Assembly: GCA_014885115.2 (NCBI GenBank)
Contig: WKLE02000400.1
Span: 36,904 to 55,033 of the forward strand
Direction of reading: 5' to 3'
From: Asterionellopsis glacialis
Taxonomy: Eukaryota > Bacillariophyta > Plagiogrammaphyceae > Rhaphoneidales > Asterionellopsidaceae
Length of the DNA stretch: 18,130 nucleotides
Notes under the pieces: model-generated
What the model was told of the DNA's origin: nothing
The model's input: the letters and a program-made list of their open reading frames with translations, nothing else
The model's database searches: none
Shown: positions 1 to 7,977 of the stretch, piece by piece
How positions within the stretch are numbered: position 1 is the stretch's first letter
Layout: each line of letters starts with the position of its first letter
Program-made: the position numbers and the translations under genes

Positions 1-791
1 CCAGTTCGGCCCAACATTGCCCTGGCAGCCAATGCTGACACATATGCCATGCCCGCTACGAATGGTATCCATCCATATGACACAGTTTTCATGACGGTCG
101 TGGCCAGCTGCAATTCCTTGGATTCATTCACATTCGGAAAACTTTCTTTCGGCACATCCTTGCCAAGAAATTCACAGAGCGGTTCCCACCCTTGCTTGAC
201 ATTAAATATCAATAATTGTTCTTTTGGAACCTTGCTGATAACCTCAGCATTGTGCGCTTCGTATTGCTCCTCCAACCATCCCTCCGGTTCCGCATCGTAT
301 CCACGAATGAGCTTTCCTGGTGGCAGATTGAGGTTTGGAACGCCCATGACGTTGCGCATTGTCTTCCAATTTTTCATAAAGGGAATCCACTGGATAAAGG
401 TAGGATACCGCCAGCTGAAGGGTCGTTCCTGAACACGGATAAAATTCATGAGCACCTTCCAGCTCTTGGCCCATTTTTCGGGGCTGTCTCTCACGGTTAA
501 AATGACCTTGGCCTCAGGATACATCTCGAGCTGCGCCTCGAACACATCGGCCATTGGCTGGTCACAGGTCGCATCGTACCCCTCTTGCACGGCCATACCA
601 ATGGCATCTTGCACCGATCCCGTTCCCTCGGAGTACGCAGCCCATGCTGCCGCATGCTCCGGAAGAGGAAAGTGATAGGTCTTGTATCCCAGTAGATCCA
701 TTGCCGTGGCGAGGGACTTTGTTCCCGTACGACCGAGTCCCGCCCCAATCACTCGTATCTGATTGTAATTGTTAGAAGTAGTTGTATCCAT
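1..791 (-). CDS. Sulfotransferase-like P-loop protein, 3' end cut off by the window
   Basis: The frame is open from ATG at 791 to the window edge (263 codons) and has no stop, so the C terminus is missing. Seen: a P-loop near the N terminus (GAGLGRTGTKSL, residues 16-27) matching the 5'-phosphosulfate loop of PAPS-dependent sulfotransferases. A strand followed by VRDSPEKWAKSW (about 100-111) is in the place of the 3'-phosphate-binding segment. NVKQGWEPLCEFLG (about 197-210) is the family's closing motif. This pattern fits the Sulfotransfer_4 family, common in algae and fungi and often mislabelled as NAD-dependent epimerase. A hydrophobic stretch at about 240-260 may be a C-terminal membrane helix, as in some relatives. 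There is no N-terminal signal peptide. The family is expected to move sulfate from PAPS to an acceptor; the acceptor is unknown. The gene looks richer in G+C than the next two genes and is divergent from the hypothetical gene at 1932. Confidence 0.85.
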   Translation of the reverse strand, partial: MDTTTSNNYNQIRVIGAGLGRTGTKSLATAMDLLGYKTYHFPLPEHAAAWAAYSEGTGSVQDAIGMAVQEGYDATCDQPMADVFEAQLEMYPEAKVILTVRDSPEKWAKSWKVLMNFIRVQERPFSWRYPTFIQWIPFMKNWKTMRNVMGVPNLNLPPGKLIRGYDAEPEGWLEEQYEAHNAEVISKVPKEQLLIFNVKQGWEPLCEFLGKDVPKESFPNVNESKELQLATTVMKTVSYGWIPFVAGMAYVSALAARAMLGRT

Positions 792-1931
792 GATGATCTG
801 ATTTGATTGTAGCAGCGGCTTTTATGTTCAGCGCTGTCGTTCCTGCCGATCTGCACTACGGATCTCTATGTCGTTCAACATCAACAATTAATTAGAGTCA
901 AGACCTCGTCGAGTCTGAGAACGATGAAGAAGCGCGGGACTGAGATAAACCCCGAATTGTTTCCGGAGAGACACTAATGATATTATTTGTATCCTAAGCA
1001 CTAGTCCTAATCACTTCTATCAACGATGACGTCTAAGTTCCTTCTTGTAGCCGAAGAGACCGGCCGGTGTATGGTATGTGAAAGATCCGGTGCTAATATG
1101 CGGTTTCGATATACCCGTACTAAAAAAATGAATGTCACTTTACATAATTAACGAAAATTATTTTCAAGGACTGCGGCCTTATGAGTTCAATTTTTCAAAA
1201 ACAAATTGCGTCATGATTCTTATGATTTTATGATGATTCATTCAATACACGGATTCCTTCCTCGTTTAAAGTAAAGTCAAATAATAGGAAAATAATACAT
1301 ATGAGAATATCTCTTAGGTTAGACTAGATGTCGTATAGTACATTTATGTATTTATGTACTCAAAGGTTGGCGACATTATGTGGAAAAATAGAAGGAAGAG
1401 TTCCGTGCTCGCCGCACATATCCGAAAACATAGTCACCAGTCAGTTGGTTCTACCTCAAAGACCCAACCGTTAACACTCAAGACTGCATACAGTAGAGTT
1501 TTTGTGCTCCGCTTCGATCTCGATCCTTTTTCTCCAAGAATTTCTTTTTGTTCCTTGTTGTTCCAAGGGTAGTTTGCTGTTTATCTTGACACCCTTGGCA
1601 CACAAAAGCAAGATTCTTTTCAAAAGACATTCATAATTCTATTATTTCGTTCATCGCTCATCACACAAATATCTCTTGTGCCGATAGTATTACAATTAAA
1701 TATCTTGTTTGTGAATCATTCGTCTCTCTAGAGAATCTGTGGGGGGCCGTGCATAGGAGATTCAACCGACACAAATTATACCAGGTATATTGAAAAGGGG
1801 GAAGTATTCGTCTAATTGATAATCCGTTAAAAACACAATCGACTAGATATTGATTGAAGAGAAAAACTTGAAGAATAATCTTTATTTTGTGTAATAGCTC
1901 CAATTCAGCATCCTCAACTAAAAAAAAGAAA
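792..1931. other. Divergent intergenic region, no gene seen
   Basis: This 1.1-kb gap separates the start codons of two divergent genes, so it should hold both promoters. It is AT-rich and has many short homopolymer runs. A TGACGTC bZIP/CRE-like site lies near 1026-1032, about 235 bases upstream of the sulfotransferase start; one such site alone is weak evidence. The short open frame at 1354-1572 has no recognisable domain and I do not call it. Confidence 0.5.
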
Positions 1932-2663
1932 ATGCCTCCTCATGAAGAACCACAACAAAATAATGATGACAATAATAACAATGCCACGGTGACCACACAA
2001 CAATCATGTCAGAAAAAAAATAACCATTCCGATAATGAAAGCAATAATAATAAAAACAAGAAACATATTCATAATAATAATAATAATTATCGAACGGTTT
2101 CATTTGATGTAGTGGAAATACGGGAATATCCTATAATTTTAGGAAACAATCCATCCAGTACCTATGGTCCACCCATTGAAATTGGTTGGGATTATATTGA
2201 ATTGGAATCATGTGACATTGAGGATCATGTGAATCGTAAACCTATAAAACGGAATATACGTGCTTTATATGTAACACCTATAGCCCGTGAAAATATAATA
2301 TTACGAAGTCGTAAAACTGTAACTACTACGAATGGAGAACAGAAACAACACTACTATTACACCAAACAAGATATTCAACAAGCTATACACGAAAAAAACA
2401 GAATTCGTAATCAACGTCAACAAACTAATGTATTCCGAAATTTAAATCCAATTAATGATGTACGGAAAGAAATACGATATCGTAAGCGACGTAGAAAGAT
2501 ACTTTGTGCCTTGAAAAACTTACAAAAACAAAAAGAACACCATCACCGCTCAAAACAAAAACAACCTACTACTGCTCCTACGAAACCAAAAGGAGTACCT
2601 GTCGGACAAAGAACCAATATTTATAAAGGTTGGTGGTTACCAGGATCAGCTTATATTTTCTGA
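1932..2663 (+). CDS. Hypothetical protein of a diatom-expanded family (EYPxILGxNP motif)
   Basis: The protein is 243 residues, counted from the first ATG. The frame extends 15 codons upstream, but only to a TTG. Residues 1-53 are low-complexity and rich in Asn and Gln, partly encoded by AAT repeats. Residues 56-88 hold the recognisable block: VSFDVVEIREYPIILG, then NNP and GPPIEIGWDY. It is followed by an ALYVTPIARENIILRS-like segment, YTKQDIQQAIHEKNRIRNQR (143-162) and a very basic stretch, RYRKRRRKIL (182-191). From memory, this order (EYPxILGxNP block, RE-L segment, helix with NxxRxQR, basic tail) recurs in many uncharacterised diatom proteins. No enzymatic motif, signal peptide or membrane helix is visible. 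The basic tail could suit nucleic-acid binding or a nuclear location, but that is inference. The function is unknown. Confidence 0.75.
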   Translation: MPPHEEPQQNNDDNNNNATVTTQQSCQKKNNHSDNESNNNKNKKHIHNNNNNYRTVSFDVVEIREYPIILGNNPSSTYGPPIEIGWDYIELESCDIEDHVNRKPIKRNIRALYVTPIARENIILRSRKTVTTTNGEQKQHYYYTKQDIQQAIHEKNRIRNQRQQTNVFRNLNPINDVRKEIRYRKRRRKILCALKNLQKQKEHHHRSKQKQPTTAPTKPKGVPVGQRTNIYKGWWLPGSAYIF

Positions 2664-2847
2664 TTTACAATATTACGTAGTAAGATAGTTTGGTTGCTGG
2701 TTGCACTGTTCATGGGAATTCATCATGTAAATTTCACGCACCCACCAACAATTTTCAATGGAACCACATACATGATCAGCAGGAACTTCTCAAGTGAGAT
2801 CGCATATGTTTGAAAATCGGAAACTCACCCTGTGCCATTCAATAACA

Positions 2848-2882
<35 letters not shown>

Positions 2883-3085
2883 ATCAAAGATTGCCATACG
2901 AGTATTTGATTAGTGTATACAATGTAAAGAATTAAAATTATTTAGATATATATTTTTTTAAAAGAGAATTATTGTTTTTCTTTCATGCATGTACAGTAAT
3001 ATTATATTCCGATATAGAAAGCGAAGGATCGACACAGTTCATTTGGGACAAGAGTGTATCTGTCTTGCGAGTCTTCTCTTGTTGC
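2664..3085. other. Convergent intergenic region, no gene seen
   Basis: This 422-base gap lies between two genes that converge on it, so it should hold both 3' untranslated regions and their poly(A) sites. I see no clear poly(A) signal on either strand. It contains a dinucleotide microsatellite and a T-rich stretch near 2945-2960. Confidence 0.5.
2850..2880. repeat. (AG)n microsatellite
   Basis: This is a perfect alternating AG tract of about 15.5 units in the convergent 3' region between the hypothetical gene and the SNARE gene. It is likely to vary in length between alleles. No function is implied. Confidence 0.95.
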
Positions 3086-3829
3086 TTACAAAAGTGCAAT
3101 AAGTGGTGGGATTGTCACAGCAGCCACAACGCCCGTGACAGCTGTACCAACCACCAATCCGTGTTTAGCATTTTGCATCATTTTGAAACGTTTGACTTTT
3201 TGAGTGCGTTTTTGAAATTGTTTGGACAAATCTTGTAAATGTCCAGCACGTTCATCCAAATCTTTTATTTTTTCATCATTTTCTAAAATCATATTGATAT
3301 TATTATGCATAATTTCCTTGCATGAATCGACTTGATCGTGAACCATGGCCATTTTACCCAAATAGGTAACCTCTTGCATACGTTGATATAGAATAGGTGC
3401 AAAGGATTCTTGTACGGCCAAGACATCTCCCAAACGCCATTCTTCATCATATTCTCTCCAATGATCTGTCAAGTATACCATTTTTTCCAAGAAGCTTTTC
3501 ACTTGCACCAAATCCGTAAGGACCGATGAATCATACACAGCGCAAAAGGACCAAATTAATAATGGTTCATTCACCTTTTGATCGTACACATGAAATTTAA
3601 TCCCACGAAGTTTCGCTCCAAAGCCTTTCTTATAATATTCATACCCCGGCGTGGGTTCCTTCTTCAATAATTGTTGTGCAATATGTATCACAGATTGATC
3701 TTGGGATTGATCTTCTCCGGCTTCTGCTAAAATTGTATCGTTCCGTACAACAGCAGACCAAATAATTCCTTGTTGATTTTGTTCATCGTTTGAAGAGGAC
3801 GATGATGACGATGATTTTTTCATATTCAT
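3086..3829 (-). CDS. Longin-domain R-SNARE (VAMP-like) with a non-canonical zero layer
   Basis: The protein is 247 residues with no intron. After a Ser-rich leader (MNMKK followed by eight Ser), residues about 20-150 look like a longin profilin-like domain (IIWSAVVRNDTILAE at the start, LIWSFCAVYD in the middle). Residues about 166-220 form the SNARE helix: VDSCKEIMHNNINMILEN, then DEKIKDLDERAGHL and FQKRTQKVKR. This aligns without gaps to the VAMP2 core. A C-terminal membrane anchor (223-247, GLVVGTAVTGVVAAVTIPPL) ends almost at the stop, as in tail-anchored SNAREs. Family role: the vesicle-side SNARE that zippers with three Q-SNAREs to drive membrane fusion. Odd point: the zero-layer position, Arg in VAMPs, is Asn184 (AAT codon at 3278-3280). 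The compartment cannot be told from sequence. The gene is divergent from lipase A. Confidence 0.87.
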   Translation of the reverse strand: MNMKKSSSSSSSSNDEQNQQGIIWSAVVRNDTILAEAGEDQSQDQSVIHIAQQLLKKEPTPGYEYYKKGFGAKLRGIKFHVYDQKVNEPLLIWSFCAVYDSSVLTDLVQVKSFLEKMVYLTDHWREYDEEWRLGDVLAVQESFAPILYQRMQEVTYLGKMAMVHDQVDSCKEIMHNNINMILENDEKIKDLDERAGHLQDLSKQFQKRTQKVKRFKMMQNAKHGLVVGTAVTGVVAAVTIPPLIALL

Positions 3830-4595
3830 GTTATTGTGTTGTTTGTTGTAAAAAGAATAAAAGCGATTACTTTACGAGAAGTCTAGAAAATGATCAGTCG
3901 TTCGGTGATTGTTTTGTTGATTCGAATATATTTCTTCGTTCTCTTTGTGTTTTTTCGATGTGGGACTTGAGCTATGATTATTATCGCGGTCGCTTAAACT
4001 GTAAATAAAACTTTTGTAAAGATTGGCCTCAGTCTTGAAACACGCAACGATAGACTCTACTCTACTAGAGAGACCTAACGAGTAACGAGCGATTGGAATG
4101 ATAGATGATGGCGTGGGCGTCTTCTTGTCTTCGGCTCTTCTCCGCGTCCGTTGACTATTTTATCCCCCCACAAAATTAATGTAATAATGGGGCACCACCC
4201 TTCCTTTTTTATTTTGGAGATGTAACTTTGTACATGATATAGTATATAAAAAGCTAGACGGGAATATTTGTACCATATGCGTAAAATTCAACCATATCCG
4301 AAAAAAGTATCCCCATTATTCCCATCAATCGTGGATACCAATCCCGTATTTTGAAAATCGGGATTGTACCTTTTTGAGTTAATACAATGTATATATATTA
4401 AGGCTAATAATATCTCTATCCCTAGAGAATTATCGTTCTGACAGCACCTCTGCTGGCTTTCTTGTACCGGCATGTATGATGCACATTGGAAGGATGTTCT
4501 CAACGGATGGGCGGAAGAAGCGAACAGTGGTCGAGACAACTGCAAGTCATACGAAGGTAGACAACAGTACCACGGGAGTACAGTAAAAGAAACGT

Positions 4596-4766
4596 TACCA
4601 GGTACCTGGTACACTTGTACCTGGTACCAGTACCAGGTACTGGTTTGTCATCTCAATCTCAGAGTATCTTTTCTTCCCGTCGAATCTCATTCCCACCTCG
4701 AATCTTTCTTCTAGCTGTACCTGGTACCCAGGTACGTAAGCATTCCGTACGATCTCTACCAGGTAC
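4596..4766. repeat. Palindromic GGTACC/CCAGGTAC repeat cluster 1
   Basis: This 171-base stretch has three GGTACC cores, each in a longer palindrome. At 4596-4611 there is a perfect 16-base palindrome, TACCAGGTACCTGGTA. At 4617-4640 two 11-base perfect inverted arms (GTACCTGGTAC and its complement) flank two bases. At 4717-4735 there are 8-base arms (GTACCTGG) around TAC. A further TACCAGGTAC lies at 4757-4766. The cluster ends about 255 bases upstream of the lipase A start. A matching but larger cluster precedes lipase B. Confidence 0.9.
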
Positions 4767-4844
4767 GCACGCGAAATTATTTTTTGGAAAAAGATTTTTG
4801 TGAAGCTAAAGTTCTGATGCCATCATCTGACTTTGCTGCTTGCC

Positions 4845-4850
4845 TATATA
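4845..4850 (+). promoter_or_regulatory. Possible TATA element of lipase A
   Basis: A TATATA string lies about 170 bases upstream of the lipase A start, in the right orientation for that gene. The region is AT-rich and such strings arise by chance, so this is only a candidate. Confidence 0.2.
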
Positions 4851-5020
4851 CCGTACTTGCTCTAGAGTAAACAAAAGTTCGTTTCCAAATATCCTACCTT
4901 ACATCATAATCATAATAAGCCTTTGAGACGTTGCGTTGGGTTGTCTAGTGTTGAAAAAAATTGCCACATCATTACACCGTCTCGATATTATTGTCATTAT
5001 TTCGAACTAACTGACATACG

Positions 5021-6746
5021 ATGAAGTTATCGTTTGCCGTATCCACTCTCACCTCTTCTGCTGTTGTCGTCTCCATGATGACAATGATGAACAGCATGCA
5101 GGGCGCTCATGGTGGTGAGGTTGTCTTGAGTGAAAAAATTATGAAAATATCACGAGATGCTGCCGAATTATCTTCTATTGCCTATTTTGAAAAACCTGCC
5201 GAAGAACCTACCTTGGAATCGATGGTGAAGCATTATGAAGACTTAAAGCTTTATATTCATGAACCAGATGAAGCCTTGGTAGCCAAAAAAGATGGGTATT
5301 GCTATGGTGCGTTCCGTGGTACAACCCTAACTTCAGACGATTGGAGACAAAATTTAAGACTCGGCACAGAACCTATTTGTGCTGATGATGGTGTATGTTG
5401 TGAAACACGCCAGGGTTTCTTTGATGCCTATGAGTAAGTTTATATATAATTATACGCATGTCGCATACATCTTTTGTATGATTTACTTGGTTTTGACAAT
5501 GCTGTTTAGTTTCGTGAGAGATTCTGAATCATAATCATAAAAAGATTTATGTTCTAACTTTTTCTTTGTATGTTATCTTTACCTTTTGCACTCCCCTACA
5601 ACGTCATGAATTAACAGTACTCCCTACCGTGCAGAATGGGAACAGGGCATGAGAGATTGTGCCGAAACATGTACCAATAAAGAAGAATGTGTTATCCTCA
5701 CTGGTCACAGTCAAGGTGGGGCTATTGCAACTGTGGCCGCTGTTGCGTTGGGAGATTTAGATCCATATGTAATCACATTTGGACAACCCTACACAGTGGA
5801 TGCACCATGCGAAAAGATCAGTTCTGAAAGATTCTACAGATTTATTAATTCAGAAGGACACGCACGTGGAATTGAATATGACCCCGTCCCCTTTTTACCA
5901 GGATTTGGTGCAGATGCCTTTGGTCATACTATGATTCTATCCGATGACTTTACAGGTGTAGCCTACGTAGGCTTGGATGCACAAGATTACTTTTCCCCTT
6001 TGGATGTAACAGCTGCCGCACATTCTATGAGAGGTACAGAAGAAGATCCAGGATATTTAGATCGATTGAATACCTTAATGGATACACGTAACAATAATAC
6101 GTACCCCATCCGTAATGATGGATATGTGGCAGGATCCTTATGTTCCAAGGATAAAGAATGTCAAAGTGAAAAATGTGAAAGTGAAACAAAAATTTCATGG
6201 TCCCGTTGTGTAGGTATCGAATGCACGGATGATGATGATTGTGATACTAAACGTTGTGATTCAGGTGTATGTATCCCAAAGTTGGGTTCCTGTCAGCATT
6301 GTGATGAAGATACAGATTGTAAAAGTGGAAAATGTTTAGGATTTCCAATTATGAAATGTTCTGGAGCAAATGGACTCATGGATACAGAATGTGAATGTTT
6401 TACGGATAAGGATTGTGCAACAGGACGTTGCGAAGGATACACCCCCCCTACTTGCGAAGCCTTGTTGCCTGTGGGGGCAAAATGTAATGAACATTCCGAT
6501 TGTCAATCAGGTGATTGTTCATGGAGATTTGTTTGTAATGCAAAAGAAGCAACGACAAGATCTATTAATCTTGGAGATGAAGCTGAAGGAGCAAGTGGTA
6601 GTAATGAAAGTGGTAAGGGAGGACACGCATTTTTGAGTACTGTACTTGTAGTCATTGCTGTTGGTGGTATTGGTTACTTTGGATACAAACAATATGCCAA
6701 GCGTCAAGCAGGATATGCTGAAATTCCTGCGTCTTTGGATGTCTAA
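5021..6746 (+). CDS. Class 3 lipase A: type I membrane protein with Cys-rich repeats
   Basis: Two exons, 5021-5433 and 5618-6746, give 513 residues. Seen: an N-terminal signal peptide (about 1-31) and a Lipase_3-type domain with nucleophile elbow GHSQGG (Ser169). The likely triad partners are Asp226 (in YDPVPFLPG) and His273 (in AAAHSMRG). FRGTTLTSDDWRQN is the oxyanion-side block. Residues 313-438 hold five C-x5-C-x4-C repeats, then a Ser/Gly-rich linker, a membrane helix (about 475-494) and a 19-residue basic tail containing GYAEI. The family hydrolyses acyl esters of glycerolipids; the substrate here is unknown. Inference: the catalytic and Cys-rich domains lie in the lumen or outside the cell, and the GYxx-phi tail could direct the protein to a vacuole or lysosome-like compartment. 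It is tandem to lipase B, which lacks this helix and tail. The exon join is supported by the same reading frame in B. Confidence 0.93.
5434..5617 (+). other. Intron of lipase A (184 nt, phase 2)
   Basis: The donor is GTAAGTT and the acceptor TTAACAG. Without splicing, translation stops at once with the TAA inside the donor. Joining the exons makes an Asp codon from GA plus T and continues FFDAYDTPYRAEWEQ, matching FFDAYMTPYHEPWEK in lipase B. The two introns sit at the same codon and phase. Confidence 0.93.
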
Positions 6747-7324
6747 ATGAAAGAAATGGCGAAAGGGTATTTGCGTATTTAGTTTGCGATGGAGACAAAG
6801 AGATTATTAGATGAACTGGCTTGTTCATAAAAGGGACACAAACAATCAAAGAACAAGAGAAAAGAATGGGAAAAATGTAGTGGCCGAAAATGAAGTGTGC
6901 ATTTAAAAACAACAAGGGGAAGAAGTCAACTACGTGATGACGTGATGCCTCCATTAGTTGGTCTGATTCGGCAGAGATCCAGCAAAACATAATATTGAAA
7001 ACGATTGTAAATAATATGTGTTATTTGTATTTTGATTTTTTCTCGAGTATATTATTTGTTTCAAAATAAGAGCGATAAACTGTTGAGAAGTGACCCTTTC
7101 AATAAAACCAATCCCCAATGATCTAGCGAGTTGTGCCTAATAAATATGCCCAGCCAAATTGATAGCTGTCTAAAGACCAAATTGAAATTTCCAACAACCC
7201 GCCAAGTGAACAGTTGAATGTCAACTGCAAACAATATCGGTATTTAAAAAATATTTTACTAATTATCGGTGACGTGAGGGTGGGTACTCTTTTTGCTTAT
7301 TCATCTCTAGCTTCATAATATTTG

Positions 7325-7800
7325 GGTACTGTACTACAGTACCTGGTACCGTACCTGGTACAAGGTAGATTACCTGTACCTTGCGTGAACAGGTACCGAC
7401 ACGTGTACCCAGGTACCTTGTACCCGTACCGTACCAGGGGGTACAGGTACCTGGAACCTGGCATCTTCAGTACTAGCTACAGGTAAGATACCGTTACCTG
7501 TACAGGTATCCATCGTACTTACCTGGTATGACGTTAGAAACAGTTGTTGTTGATAAAGAATACTTATGGTCGGATTATCTGAAGCGAAAAGATCTTGATT
7601 TAAAGATCTCTTTCTACCGACTATGATTGGTCGGATTAAATGAAGCGCTTGATACACGGAGACCTTTAATTCATTTTGGTAGGACTAGACTACTACCAGG
7701 TAACGTACGTATAACTTGTACCCTGTCGACTGTACCTAAGGTACAGGTACCTGGGTTAGAGGACTACCAGGTACAGGTACCAGGTATTTACCAGGTAGAC
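7325..7800. repeat. Palindromic GGTACC/CCAGGTAC repeat cluster 2
   Basis: This stretch of about 475 bases has six GGTACC cores (7345, 7392, 7412, 7446, 7746 and 7776) and many CCAGGTA/TACCTGG copies. These concentrate in two arms, about 7325-7530 and 7690-7800. The outer parts are imperfect inverted copies of each other: TACCTGGTACCGTACCTGG at the left, and the complement of the right end differing by one extra base. The quieter middle (about 7540-7680) carries a 61-base-period direct repeat. The cluster ends about 175 bases before the lipase B start. Confidence 0.88.
7567..7647. repeat. Direct repeat pair inside cluster 2, period 61
   Basis: A 20-base unit beginning TGGTCGGATTA and ending TGAAGCG occurs at 7567-7586 and 7628-7647 with two mismatches. 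Between them AAGATCT recurs in inverted form around GATTTA, and CCGAC faces GTCGG. The segment could fold back on itself. Confidence 0.8.
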
Positions 7801-7968
7801 TATATTTACGTACGTAACAATAGTTGGTGTTCTCGCTGATGCCACTCGGGAGGTGCACACATGGTGATCTCATTTTTCACGCCAAAAAAAAAAGATCGAA
7901 GTACTTGTAGTGACAACGTAATCCAAGTCTTGTAAATCAAGACACGACGCGACACGAACGAAGAAGGA

Positions 7969-7977
7969 TCCACCATG
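7969..7977 (+). promoter_or_regulatory. Start context of lipase B
   Basis: The bases just before the ATG read CATCC-free GGATCCACC, giving an optimal eukaryotic start context (CCACCATG, A at -3). This supports 7975 over the in-frame Met at codon 13 as the start, and so supports including the cytosolic leader and its EDSPLL motif. Confidence 0.6.

Larger units (their letters stand above)
3830..5020. other. Divergent intergenic region between the R-SNARE and lipase A
   Basis: This 1.2-kb gap should hold the promoters of both flanking genes. It contains a TATATAAA string at 4243-4250 that is far from either start codon, a TATATA at 4845-4850 about 170 bases upstream of lipase A, and a cluster of GGTACC palindromes at about 4596-4766. 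Open frames at 4288-4614 (-) and 4472-4803 (+) run through the repeats and show no protein-like composition or domain, so I do not call them. Confidence 0.5.
6747..7974. other. Spacer between the two lipases, no gene seen
   Basis: This 1.2-kb gap lies between the tandem lipase genes and should contain the 3' region of A and the promoter of B. The first 550 bases are AT-rich with nothing recognisable beyond an AATAAA near 7101. From about 7325 to 7800 lies the larger GGTACC repeat cluster. Open frames at 6652-6990 (-), 7370-7657 (-) and 7627-7839 (+) read through repeats or have no domain; I reject them as genes. Confidence 0.5.

Noticed and set aside
49..432. 127-codon plus-strand open frame
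   Set aside because: It is antisense to the sulfotransferase-like gene, whose P-loop and other motifs are clear.
1918..2103. Minus-strand open frame rich in Tyr
   Set aside because: It is the complement of the AAT repeats that encode the Asn-rich leader of the hypothetical protein.
4243..4250. TATATAAA as a promoter
   Set aside because: It is more than 400 bases from the SNARE start and about 770 from lipase A, in AT-rich DNA.
4472..4803. Two overlapping plus-strand frames before lipase A
   Set aside because: They read through the palindromic repeats, giving VPG and TWY strings, and have no domain.
5021..6746. Frameshift or pseudogene in lipase A and B, because each is split into two frames
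   Set aside because: Both breaks fall at matching GT-AG introns, and splicing restores one intact conserved frame in each.
7325..7800. CRISPR-like array
   Set aside because: The repeats are palindromic, irregularly spaced and overlapping, with no uniform spacers, and the surrounding genes are eukaryotic.
7966..7977. GGATCCACCATG before lipase B, which resembles a vector cloning junction
   Set aside because: The same string occurs by chance inside the glycosyltransferase-like exon near 16021, and the flanks are continuous genomic DNA.
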